A stretch of DNA of 64,000 bases from positions 1,161,556 to 1,225,555 of the forward strand of contig NC_069125.1 of assembly GCF_026914265.1 (NCBI RefSeq). Reading direction: 5' to 3'. The number at the start of each line of letters is the position of its first letter. The stretch's first letter is position 1. The DNA comes from Mya arenaria. Taxonomy: Eukaryota; Mollusca; Bivalvia; Myida; Myidae. Shown one piece after another: positions 1-12,300 of this stretch. The translations under genes were made by a program, and so were the position numbers. Below the pieces are notes generated by a model. The model was not told the DNA's origin. It saw only the letters and a program-made list of their open reading frames with translations, and did no database searches.

Positions 1-809
1 ATGATTTATACTTATATTGTTTTATTTTTGGCAATTTTGATATAAAAGCGATCAATAATTATAATTTAAGTGTTTTCTTCAAGTCCGATTAAGAAGCCAC
101 CCGATAAATTTACAGTGGTCACTGGTTCTATTCTGGGACAAATTGGATGTTAATCCTATAGGATCAGTCGATCTCTTTCGGTTATCCTAATCCATACTTC
201 GTCAACGGTGATGAGTTTTAAACGGCTGTTTTGATGAAAATCTAATGTTGAAATGTGGTCGAGGTCAAATTTCAATGGTGTCAAAATTTCATTGTTATAT
301 GTGTTATGGCATACCAGAAACGTATGCAAATATTAATTACAATTATTCCAAAATAAATATATTATTGTTCTACTCCAACACTCACTGCCTACATGTGTAA
401 ACTAAGACAGAGCCGAGATAAAGTGTACAGTGCACGCAGTCGGCAGTAAATGTGACACACTGACTTAAGATAGGGTGAATGACATGTTAAAGGGAGACAC
501 TGTAGGTTATTGCAAAAAATGTTCTTTTTTAATGCATTGTTATGTTTAACTCATTTGACTTAAATGATCAAAACAAATAAATCGTGGGAATTTTGAATAT
601 ATAACAATTATTAACCTTTTTAAATGGGATTTCAAGCAATATCTATGTTGCCACGATTTCTTAAGTTAAAAACGCGCTGACATATCACTAAAACTGTTTT
701 ATATGTACACACACCATACTGTTTATTTGTATTGATCATTAAAGTCAAAGGAGTCAAACACGCTATTGCACTGAAATCATTTTGTTAGCCTTGTATATAT
801 TGCCCTTTG

Positions 810-1887
810 ACATCCACACAATTACACATGAGAGGTGAACTATGAGTAGACTTTTATTATCCTGTCACTTGCATACATATCGATCCAATAACAAGGTGCC
901 GTGTAAATTTTAGTTTATTAGGATAGTAGACCACGTGATGTTTATCTACAGTCAGGTGGTCATGTGACCGCGAAAACGAACTTCTTTTCTATATCCTGCA
1001 ATGTCAGAGGAACAGCACAAATACTCAATACTTTCAGTATCTTATCAATGGACCACCAACAGCCGACCTCAACAATCACTCGCCCATAACGTCCCATCAT
1101 TATGTAAAATAATGACACTGGCAAAACAATCGACCTGAAAATCTACATGTGATGTGAAAATCTTACCCCACCCGCTATAAATGCTGGAAACTGTGAAACA
1201 GCATTCAACGATACTCGTCGATAGTTTATTCCATTTCTGTGGTGAATGACAAAATCTCACTTACAACAGAAATGTATGATCTCTTTGCCGGTGCAGTTCT
1301 GAACATCCAACACTATGTATATTTGTCGATTGTTTGTAAACACTCGTGATCTTGAATCTTGACCTGTGTACTGTACTCTGTGACTTGTGGAATAATTGTT
1401 ACATCATCAGATAAAGTTTGGAGACTGATCCATGCTTATGCACGTTTAAAAGCTTTTTATGTTTTGAATTGATATTTACGTATTAAAATGCGATGACTGA
1501 ATATAAACGTATTGAAAAAAGTTGAACAGTTTTGAGAACTATTTTGGGGGCGATTTAAACATGGATACCGGGTGTGATGACGTCAACAGGGAAAAAAAAC
1601 AGTTGCCCCCCCCCTTACTTTTAAAGATACTTAATAATTTTAAGGTTTTTATAGTGTTTAATTAACAAAGTAACAGGATAAATAGAATACTAGGTTAGTG
1701 CCGTGGATGGAGGAAGTTTATCTGGCAAGGCGGAGGAATTTATCGGGTGAGCCGCAGCCGAGCCAGATAAACTTTCTCCTTCACGGCACTAACCTAGTAT
1801 TCTCTATATATCCACACAATTACACACGAGGAGTGAATCATGAGTAGATTTTAAACATCCACACAGTTATACGTGAGGAATGAAACA
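810..1887 (+). repeat. Three dispersed copies of a short repeat
   Basis: Copies at about 810-856, 1810-1851 and 1855-1887 share a core of the form ATCCACACAATTACAC followed by GAG, GTGAA and ATGAGTAGA. The last two are nearly tandem. The foldback at 1684-1803 lies directly before the second copy, so all may be pieces of one larger mobile element. Identity unknown. Confidence 0.5.
1684..1803. repeat. Foldback element with 40-bp arms
   Basis: The left arm (from 1684, AGAATACTAGGTTAGTGCCG) is the reverse complement of the right arm (ending 1803, CGGCACTAACCTAGTATTCT). The arms continue inward through GTTTATCTGGC and its complement. The centre is short, so the whole unit could form a long hairpin. 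This is typical of foldback or MITE-like repeats. Confidence 0.75.
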
Positions 1888-2737
1888 TTAAAATTGAAAC
1901 TGTCTTTTATTTAATTTGAACAAAGCTATGTTATAATGTTGGGAATAAATGAATATAATTGAATTAAAAAGTACTTCAAATACTTCCTTTAGTTTATTAA
2001 CAACAATGGTAGGTGCATATAGAAATAAACAAAAACGTTAGCTACATTTCATCAAGGGTTGGTGTGTGGTGTAAGGTCTGCGCATATTTGTTTAACTCAA
2101 CAATCGTTCCAACTATACCACATAACAAGGCCTTTTATTTAATAGCTAAATAACCTGGCATCAAGATGTTATCAATATAAATATGAACCATTCCACCAAA
2201 ATGAAATCAATCAAAAATTTAAATAAAACTAATTTTGTGAAATTCAGCACAAAACAACATTATTGAAGCTGAAAAACTATCAGCTTACGGAATGAAACGA
2301 ACGCATACAGCATGCACTTCCTGTAATACCAATCCAGTAAAGTGTGCCCATTCACGGTTAAAATCGCCGTGTGTATCTAGAATACCAGGTATGATTTTTG
2401 TGCTGCATCATCCCCATCTAAGTGTCAGGTCTGGTTTGAAGTTGTGTTTTTTATTTAATTTATACATAAAATACAGACACAAAATGTAGCTTGATGGAAG
2501 TACATTTAAACTCAATAGTTATGGTAAGATACTTTAAAACGATAACACATTTATAAACTGAACATTCCAAAGAATGTTATCCGGACATTATATTCTTTAG
2601 ACATATCGCAGTATTTTAAACTGCACTCAAAACGACCATACGTCAACATGAATCTCGAGGTCATGTTTTTCATTGATCATTGTTTGCAATGATAAATCGC
2701 TGGTGGGTTAATGAACACGAATTATATTTACTTTTAA

Positions 2738-3105
2738 AGTGACACTCTTATTCAAAATCAATACATAAACATGTTTAACAAACATAAATTTTGACTGAAA
2801 ACCCTTAAAGTACTTACTGAATAATGCATTTATGGAAAATACTAACTACTGATAACAAGATTGTAACCATGTATTTAATAGCAGAAAATGCAAAAATATT
2901 AAATGATTGGTGAATGCTAAAAGATTTACTGTGGTCTTCTATAGACGAATAAGGAAGAAATACTGTGTTTAATGCTCATTTCTTTCAAATTTAACTCGAT
3001 ATTCTTAATAAGAACCATTTTTTTTACATGTATTCATCCTATTTGGAATATTAAAAAAAATATTATTAATTGTGATAAATCTTATTTGGGAGTAAGAGTG
3101 CATCT
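2738..3105. mobile_element. MITE family B, copy 1, TTAA target site
   Basis: A 368-bp element flanked by TTAA on both sides (2734-2737 and 3106-3109). It begins AGTGACACTCTTA and ends TAAGAGTGCATCT, so the termini are imperfect inverted repeats. No transposase is encoded. The interior matches the copies at 54818-55150 (opposite orientation) and from 62700. TTAA duplication suggests a Kolobok- or piggyBac-type transposase acting in trans. Confidence 0.75.
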
Positions 3106-6100
3106 TTAATGTGTGTAAGCATGTTAAAGAACAATCCATTACATACTGAGTTTGAGTGTACTCTCGTTAGGGTATATTTTCAATCGTTCTCCTTGAAATC
3201 TATGTAGCTCTTTCTACAACCTAAGCGCTGATTAGCATACCTAAATTATTCATTTATGCTAAATCTTGTCGGTGCCATAGTTTTTATTGTCAGTGTTGAC
3301 AAGCCTTGCCTTGTTTCTGCTCAGTAGGTACGTACTACATAAACAAATATCATAGGGTTTTAGACAGGTTTTAAAAGGACAGTGTGCCGCAGAAGAGGGG
3401 CATGGTGCTTTGGGAGAAAATGACACATTATAACATTGTAGCGAGCCGTGAAAAACTTATACATAATGATTTTGACAGGGAAAATGTCTGAATCTTGTAT
3501 TTCATAAAGTTGATATTGGGTTTCAACTGACAAATGTGGTTTTATTGTAAGAATTATAATCAAAGCAATACAATTTTTAAATTGAATGTTCTAAGACAGA
3601 ATGGTGCCTATGCTGGTCTGCATGGTGGCAGAAGGGGCATTCCAAAATGGAAAAGGTGCAACAACCTTCAATTACTCTTAGCTTAAACCCTATCACGTTC
3701 TTAAAACCCTTAAGTCATGTTGATTGATCCCAAGAAAAGAGAGCACAAAAAACTTAATGGCGGCTGCAATGAAAGATTGATAAATTCTAGCAGAGCAAAA
3801 CATACATCCAATTTGACTCGGCTTGTTCATATTCGTTTTGATAAATGTTAAATTTTGACAATTTTGGGATATTTCATTTTGTTGTATTCGTTTTGAAAAG
3901 CGTTATTCCCTGGCGTATATGTATTTGACAGTACGGGCTTCATCTCACAACTTCAGCCATCTCCTTATTTGGCGATGTTAAAGTCGTGATCGTATTTTTA
4001 GCTATTTACCAACGACATTAAAAAGTGGTTTTTAATCAATCAGTATTGCTAAATGTAACTAAGGGCACATATCTTGCTAAATCACAGTATACTTCCACAT
4101 TGTGGTTATTCATACTAGTGAATGATATGTTTCATATATAGCCCTGTCTGTTTAATTGTATTTTTTGATGCTTGAATCAGAATGATTTACCATGTAACCT
4201 TATTTCGCATGATGTAAGCATTTAACCATCAAACGTAACACATATAACTGGATAATATAAACAAAACCAATGAAAAATGTTGGTAACTCATACATATGAT
4301 CACTACCATAGTACAATATAATACCGACACAGTTTGTGTGAAAAAAATCATCCACAGTGTCGAAACATTTTTAATGTATATCCGACCCATTTTGCAAGGA
4401 AGAAGCATATCACCACATATCAATTAACTTTATATATATATATATTAAAATATCATTAACATAAAACAAAATGCTCCACAGAGTTACGGATGCCGTATTA
4501 CACCTGTTGAAAGTGCCTAAGAAAAAATGATATATTTGTTTCGTAAACTGCCGCATCTTTTTCAGTTTGTACAGTACTTTATATAGTACAACCTCTTGTA
4601 GTCAATGAAAAACGATCCGACAATGTGTCACAAACAATAAATATCTTATTTGTTTTCCAACAGAGACTTATCACAAAGACACACCGAAGTAAATTTGAAA
4701 TTTTACGTCTTTTCATATCGATTTAAAAACGAATTACAATAGTTTCCGTATACAAAGTACTACAAAAGTAAACGAACAAGATGCGAAAATATAACAAATA
4801 GAGTTCCATTTTTTGGCAATTGAAAAGGCCAGTTGTTGGATCGCGAAGACCCTAATAGGATTCCAAACCGTGCATAGAACGGTAGAAAATTCGACATTCA
4901 TGTCCATTAGTGTGCCATGAACAGATAAACACTTGTCTTTCTTTAGTTACAATGAACATAATATTTCTCTTCTACACAACAAATATCAAAATTAGCAAAT
5001 TATACACATATTCGATTCCCTCTTGGAATTCCCAAGTGGCGTCCATTTTCAATAAAAACAGAACAAGTGTTAATGATGGTCTCTGCCTTTACAACACAAT
5101 GGACACAGTGAGTACTGTTCATATGCTGTTGGTTCATTGGCTCTCACCTGTAATAACGCATGGTTATTATATTCAAGGATAGTCTGTTTAGTAAAACAAA
5201 ACAAGTTTGTTGCATAACCTGTATTTATATGAATACAAAGTATGATAACAAAGGCTTCTTGCAAAAGCAAACAAAACAAATGCATAGTGAATTTGTGTTT
5301 ATTGTATTCGAACATTACTTACCAAGTCACAAGTTGGGAAAATGATGAAGTGAGAAGAAACAATCTACCTTTAATTATCTACTCATACGTAAATGAAAAC
5401 ATGTCAAGGTCTTTAGCCTGCTCAGCCCACCACTCATCAAATATCTTTCTGGGCGACCGTGAACCAGTTCTTCCAGTCTCCAATCTCTCCTGAATTGTGA
5501 CACGTTAGAGTGCTAGATTTTTGAATGTGTGTCCGGGATTTTGATAAAAACCTGGATAAGGTTTAAATTTATTGAGCCGGAGACACGGACGGACGGACGG
5601 TGCGATATTTATAATTCATTATTTGAATTTATTCTTTTGTTTTATATTGTGTTAGGCATATTTTGAAAGGGTTAGTGAAATAAACATAAATGTTAATTTC
5701 ATACCAATATTTAGTACTTTTGATAATTACCGATTTGATGATCGATTATGCAGGCGGGATGGGAAGCTAGACCAACATACATTACATGGGTAAATAACTG
5801 GGACTATAAGAATTTCTTCCAAGATTTGTCAACAAAACACAAAGGTGGAGAAAACAAACGATTTTATTTCCTTTTATCAACAACACATGGATACTTAATA
5901 CATGCATATAAATACTCAAATATTTCACACAAAAATACATGTATAATACTGATGGACGGATTGAAAAATGGACAGAATAGAGGAGTCAACGTCTTGGAGG
6001 GTTTTCTATTGTACAAAAGCGGAAACAAATTATATGCTTCATTATGTAGCTACATTTGGATTAATATTTTCCTTTTTTTGTTAAATCCAAATCAATACAT

Positions 6101-7309
6101 AATAATAGAACTCATATTTATTTTGTGCTGAGTTCTGACTGATTTATATATTGTGAATAGAAATACAATTTAATCTATGATGATTTCATAGATAACATTA
6201 ACATACCATCTACAATTTACCACTTCCAACAGATAAAATCATCTGGTTATATCATACTTAAACATTTTCGCTGTTATTAAATGTATATGACACCAACAAA
6301 TTCAAACTTTACTTAAAATTATTCATGTTTGACACCAAATGCCTACATCGCACAATAAGTTTATACATTTTGCATACAAACATTTTTCACAAATAATTAA
6401 ATAAATGTTGAAATTAAATGTTTTATGTGGTAAATATAATAAAACAACAGTCAAACAAAAATTAGTGCTCGAAATTTTATTTCATCCCATGGAATAGCAG
6501 TATTTTATTCTATTCATTTTGGTCAAGCAGAAGTCAGCCATTATTGACTTTAATCAGATGAATGGGAAGACTTCAAACAGAGGCTTGGACAAGAGACAAA
6601 ACACAATTTCGAACATTAAGCATTGGCAAAGGTTTTTGGTATGAATTTACCAAAGTAAAATGGTTATGAGCCACAGTCGCAGTTAACCATTAAAGTACAC
6701 ACTAATAACCTTCAACCATTACATAATGGCTTCATTCATTCACCAAACATCTGCCTTTAGAAGACAAGTTTTAACCAACATAGTAAAACTGCACAAAGAA
6801 AATGTATTTTTCATTAAATTTGCACACAAAATTTGAAAATAAAGCACTTGAAGCTGACAATACCAAATTATTCATATGAAAAAAATATTGATGAAAAATA
6901 AATATATGAATTTTTTTATGAAAATGAAACAAATATAAAGATACATGTTTCACTATATTTGTACATTAGTGAATCCATTTTGACAAACCTAACAAAAATA
7001 CAATTAGACAAAAAACGATTGTTCCCATGCTATTCAGATGTTGAATATTGCAACCAGTTGACATGAATGCATATGATAATAAATTAGTTCCATATTGTTT
7101 GAAGATTCATTCTGATAGTTTCAAGAATTAAATTCCCTTTAATTCAAATGAAAAAAACTACTCCATCAGTATTTGATCTACAATGCATAGAAGACATACA
7201 ATAAAAATATATATATATATAAAGTGAAACAAATATTATGCTTTATTCTTTGTTTAAGGTAATCCACACATACAGGCTATATTAGCAAATTGTTTTTCAA
7301 ACAATATTA

Positions 7310-7411
7310 TTTAAGGACTGGTTTTGTTTTATTCTATGTAAGCATTCCCACTTGGCTCGATATTTGCATTTCGACCGGTCCCTGGGATATCGAACCAACA
7401 AGTTTCGACTG
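7310..7411. mobile_element. Partial pogo-like MITE (family E)
   Basis: The interior and right end match the complete copy at 9406-9537 (CTTGGCTCGATAT and AGTTTCGACTG followed by TA). The left terminus is not recognisable. Directly downstream, 7434-7475 resembles the right arm of the foldback at 11193-11315. Confidence 0.55.
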
Positions 7412-8364
7412 TATAAATACTTTTCCCCGTATATCCCATATCTGGTCACCTACTTATCCAATAACTTATAACATACATGTACATTATTAAAAGATAGTTG
7501 TAACAATATCACAGTTTAAAAGTGTTCTCCTGATGTAAAAATATTCTCATAACAATGCATCATTTGTTTAATTTTTTTCACAGGATTTAAAAATATATAT
7601 ATATATTATAAATATAAAACCAACCTATGACTGTATATCACAGTATTAACTCAATAGTATTTAACAAGTAAAAAGAAATATAGATCATATATTTAAAGAA
7701 CACACCAAATAAATGTAATTTAGATCATGCACTTCATCATTTGGAACAGCTGGGCCTTTTTCCATCGAAAATAACCTCGGATGTATATGGACTGTTTACA
7801 ATGTCAGAAATCTTTACATTAAACTACGCTGCAAGAAGATCGGGTAGTAATTCCAATTTAGGAGTTAAACTTATTGACTTTACTCTTGTGAATCAAAATT
7901 ATTAATGCAGTAATACACTTACTGGCAATCAATTTAAACTTAGTAATACAAAAAACACGATAAAACAGTACTATTGATTAATACTATTATTCAAGTATAC
8001 ATAATGGAAAATGGCAGAGGAATTCCCAATGGCACTTCATACCTTTAAGTTTCAACATCAATACTTCACATAATACTTGGTTGCAACCAAATGTACGCTT
8101 ATTTTCTCACTTACCAAGGACATACAGTTGACATATTTAATGTAATTTCATGCGTCATGCTTTTTAGTTCCCAATTATACTTTTAATTACAATAAAATAT
8201 TTAGTGACAGTCTTTTACTCTTTGTCTCCTGCTAAAAACAAGATAAACCAAATACAATGATAACTAATGGTATAAAATAACCTTTATTTGAGCTTTAACT
8301 TCAGTAAGTGATCAAAAATATATTTTGTCCAATAAAATGGTAATTTTTTCAAATCTGCCTTACA

Positions 8365-8370
8365 TTTATT
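8365..8370 (-). other. Candidate KIF17 polyadenylation signal
   Basis: AATAAA on the minus strand, about 700 bp downstream of the KIF17 stop codon, and the first exact match met going downstream. Without transcript data this is only a candidate. Confidence 0.2.
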
Positions 8371-8683
8371 TTGGTAATTCACCAGTCACCTGTTATTGAT
8401 TTTTTTTACATGGTACATTAATTGATTAAAACACTGGCTAGGCCGGTAAATAATTGCAAACACATTTAATCAGTCAATGATTAACAATACAAGAAAATAA
8501 AATAAATCATTAATTAAAAACAATACTGCAGATTGTTCAAATTTTGCGAGGGTTTAAATTTCATTTAAATTTCATCAAACATCATCTTGTAAAATTAAAA
8601 GATGTAGTCAAATATTCAATTAGCTGTTTAATTCAAATGACTAAGTAATGAATTTGCAAATCTTAATCCTCAAACAAAATTTG

Positions 8684-8696
8684 CCCCCCCCCCCCC
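8684..8696. repeat. C13 homopolymer
   Basis: Thirteen consecutive C residues followed by an A-rich run. The minus strand carries G13, inside or just beyond the likely KIF17 3' UTR. Confidence 0.9.
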
Positions 8697-8866
8697 AAAA
8701 AAACAACAACATGTTACCTCACAAAATTTAAGCTATTTACAGTTTTTGAGACAGATTGGCAGATACAAGCATACATGTTCACACTTTCAAACACTTGAAA
8801 AATCCACCTTTTCTTCAATCCAATGTCATGCACATGTTAAAATCATACCAGGCAAAATCTAAGTAA

Positions 8867-8906
8867 AGATTGTGCAAAAAAGATTGTGCAAAAAAGATTG
8901 TGCAGG
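8867..8906 (+). repeat. 14-bp tandem repeat, three copies
   Basis: The string AGATTGTGCA recurs at 8867, 8881 and 8895 with A-rich spacers, giving a 14-bp period. Confidence 0.8.
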
Positions 8907-9076
8907 AGAGTTTCTGACAAATACACATCGCAGAAAAAAACACCTGGGAATGAACAATTGCAGAAAGTCATTGTCACGTTTTTTACCCGTTTCTGAATCT
9001 ATAAATAGAAACAGAAACAAACATGTTCCTACACCTACATAACACCTAATAACAAGATAAACTTCCGGGTCCGTCG

Positions 9077-9333
9077 TTAATAGTCATAATTGTTACTTCT
9101 TTTCTTCTTTTTCTCCTTCTTCATTTCTTTTGGACCGAGCGCTTGAAGCCTCATTGGTTTCCGGAGTAACCCCCCCTCGTCATTCATGATTTGTCCATGA
9201 ACCTTGGCCGCCTTAAGCCCATTACTGACGGGTTCTTCACTCCCAGAAAGGCTGTTACGGGCTCCGTAACCATTTGTCACACCAGGTATGGGTTGTGACG
9301 CGATGTTGTAGCTCTTCTTAACTTCAGTTATAT
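9077..9333 (-). CDS. KIF17: KIF17 exon 20, last coding exon
   Basis: Residues 952-1036 and stop TAA at 9079-9077. It ends with [17 protein letters not shown]. Vertebrate KIF17 has a basic C-terminal signal (around KRKKSK) bound by importin-beta2 and needed for ciliary entry. The lysine cluster here is in the equivalent place, so I infer the same role. Acceptor TTTTATCAG. Confidence 0.9.
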
Positions 9334-12300
9334 CTGATAAAATCAAAACACTCAGATAAGTTACTTTTGAAAGTTGTTTTTTTCTGCCTTTGACCTTTAA
9401 TTATACAGTCGAAACCTGTTGGCTCGATTTCCTTATTATCTAAATTTGGGTGTTAAGGACCGATTTTGTTTTGCACTTGGCTCGATATTCCCGAGGCTCG
9501 AACTATTCTGGAATATTGAGCTAACAGGTTTCGACTGTATATACTTCTTTACTTTTAAACATGAAATATTTAAGTTTAAACAACCTTCTCAAATCTTATT
9601 AGAAATACAGCTGATCACACGTTTATCCATTAAGCTTCCAGAGCAGTAATGATTTAAAAGTTCATTTTTTAATAATTGGAAAATCATTAAATCAATCAAT
9701 GAATTAGTAAGCAATAAATGAATGGCAGTCTCTGAGACCTCCTCCAGTAGGGTGTAATTTGGTTTAGCAAAATTTCTTACTTTAATCTGATTTTGATATA
9801 TAAAATATACATTTTTATGTGATACTCAGACAGATAACTTCCAAAGTAGTAAATATTTCTCAAATTATAGAAGAACAAAACTATTGAGATTAGCTTAAGC
9901 TTGTTAAAACAGACTTTAAATCCTTTTGACAATCGAGAAATTGGCCCAGTTAACAAACAAATATCTTTTGGTATTATCAGAGGAACTGATGAAATAAGAC
10001 AAGAGTTTGTAAAAGGCAAACATTTTTTTGTAAAGCATGAAATTAATAGCAGAAGAAAAAAAAATGCCAGATTTTCCAAAAAAAAAATAAAATCTAAAAA
10101 TAGCAAAGATAAGGCACGTTATGTTAAAACAATTTTTAAGTGTCATAACACTTGAATGACTTCTATATAAGTTTTAAAACAATCGGACCATTGTCTTCCT
10201 AACATTTGCGTGCATAATTTACATGTACGTACCAACTTTCTGCAGTGGTTCAGACACCAATTGATTGGGTCGTCTTGTCTGAAAATACTGATTGGTCCTG
10301 TCCTGGCTCCGCATGATTTTCTGAAATGTGGTCAAAAAGTGGTTATTGCAGATGTAGAGATCTATTTGACCAAGCTCAAATAGATCTTGAAAGTAATATG
10401 TAGGGACATCATCTTGTAGAAGACGGTCAGGTATGGAATGTAACGTCATTTATACAACTACCGTAACTATATATAAAAATTAAATTTGACTGTTTCATAT
10501 AATGAAAACATTTTCTTTCTTATTTTTCTGTTTGAAATTATAGCCCAATCTTGCTTTTGAAATGCACAACGCTGGGACACAATTTCAGCAATGTTGTTTT
10601 AGCATATAATTTAGCTGCTTTTTCTGGAAAACTACAGTCAACTTTTATTTTATTTCATTTTTAGGCATATAACAAAAATAAAGAAGTGTTTGTTTCAGTG
10701 TATAAGAACAATATATAGATAACCTCATGAAAACCAAATTTTAAGTAAATATTTCACTCGTGACTACGCTACTTGTCAAATATAGCTTTTGTTACTGGTA
10801 CTCACTCGGTGACATAATTATATTGTAATCTTTCACTGAAACAAACAATTGCCCTCTATGCACATCTAAATTTTGAAGGAATTGCAGAGTTGATATTAAG
10901 AAAAACAAAAACCAGACACTTGGCTGAACCGGAAAGGAATTGAAGAAAAGTTCCAATTTTAGGTGAGACATGAACCATTCAAATACATTTATCACGCCTC
11001 CAACATGAATGACGCAACACCATTGGTCCAGGACTGGTCATCTGGTTACCCCATATATTTCCATATTGGGTCACCAATTTTTATAATTTTGGTACCAAAA
11101 TGGCGTCTATTTCCCGATTCCATTTAATAAATAAATCATTTCCCCAAAATTGATGTTAATACATTAGGTTGTCAACGTGCTATATTCATGGCGTTAAGTA
11201 GGTGGCCCCATATGGGATATACTGGGCATAGGAAACCATATTCATGTTCGAGCTTTGCTCTCACCCGATATGGTTTCCTTTGCCCTGTAAATCCCATATT
11301 GGTTCACCTCCTTACCCAGTAACTTATCATATGTTATTTGTGAACTGATCACTTTATAATTTTTTATAATTATGTACCTGTTTGTATTGTCTCTGGCATC
11401 AGGTATACCAAATTTCTTTGGAATAGTTCTAACAGATTTTTAGTTTATTGGCCAAGATTAAAGTTTTTGAACAACAACGCCAGCAACAAAACCATGACTA
11501 TGACAATACCTCAACTTCTGTTTTTGAATAACAGATGAACTGAAAATTGATGAACACTTTAATTTTTTTACATTGAAATTAGGCTGAGTAACAAATTAAA
11601 GACAATTGGGTAAAAACCATTGCTTTTTGTATTTCTGTATATAATTAATAAAGGTGTAGCCCTATGATACAAATGTATGCCATTTCTTGATGGGCTGAAC
11701 ATTTTTAATAAAACACAGTATATACTATAAGCACATTTACTTATGCATTATATAAATTAAAAGATACAAAATAATGTGCAATAATAATAATGTGTACTTC
11801 TATATGATATAAACACTTATAACATTGAATATCAATATTCAATATAGTAATGTATAAAAATTGTATATATGAAGTGATCTTATTCAGAAAATTAACAGTA
11901 TAATGTATTTGTGATAACTGTTAAAGAGAACAAAGTTCTAGAAAATATAACAAATGAACACAAGAAAAATTGTTGCCATAGTAACACAAATATCATATAC
12001 CACATCCAAAAGGGATTGTTCAGGACTGCCCTAGTAAACAAGACAAACTTTTTACACAAAGGTCAAGGTATAATTTATTTAAGGTCACACGATAAACAAG
12101 TTACAATAGCTCTGAAAAGCTTTTAATTGTGAAAAATATATAAATAGTTCTAAAACAAAATATACATATTAATATATAAGATTAACAAGAATTCTGCTAA
12201 TCAAATTGTTGCCTGTCAAGAGCACCCATCATTTTCACAATTTCAAGGGTGATAAATTTAGAGTGACAATGGTGATCTTTCTGGTAAACAAACTAGTGCA

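Larger units (their letters stand above)
1..2737. other. Intergenic, no gene supported
   Basis: AT-rich sequence with no ORF that resembles a protein family. It holds three related copies of a short repeat and a compact foldback, listed separately. A good donor-like string (GTAAGTGAG) is present on the minus strand at about 1253-1262, but I could not attach it to a coding exon. It is downstream of the KIF17 3' end, so it is probably intergenic. Confidence 0.5.
3106..9076. other. Intergenic, no gene supported; includes probable KIF17 3' UTR
   Basis: About 6 kb of AT-rich sequence. Its longest ORF (5748-6131, 127 codons) resembles nothing I know. The part nearest 9077 should be the KIF17 3' UTR. 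The rest holds simple repeats ((AT)n near 4435, 7205 and 7590), a partial pogo-like MITE, a C-tract and a short minisatellite. I see no splice-consistent coding exons. Confidence 0.5.

Noticed and set aside
5748..6131. 127-codon ORF on the plus strand
   Set aside because: Composition (Tyr, Ile, Asn, Lys, Phe-rich) is what AT-rich noncoding DNA gives. No motif, promoter or splice support.
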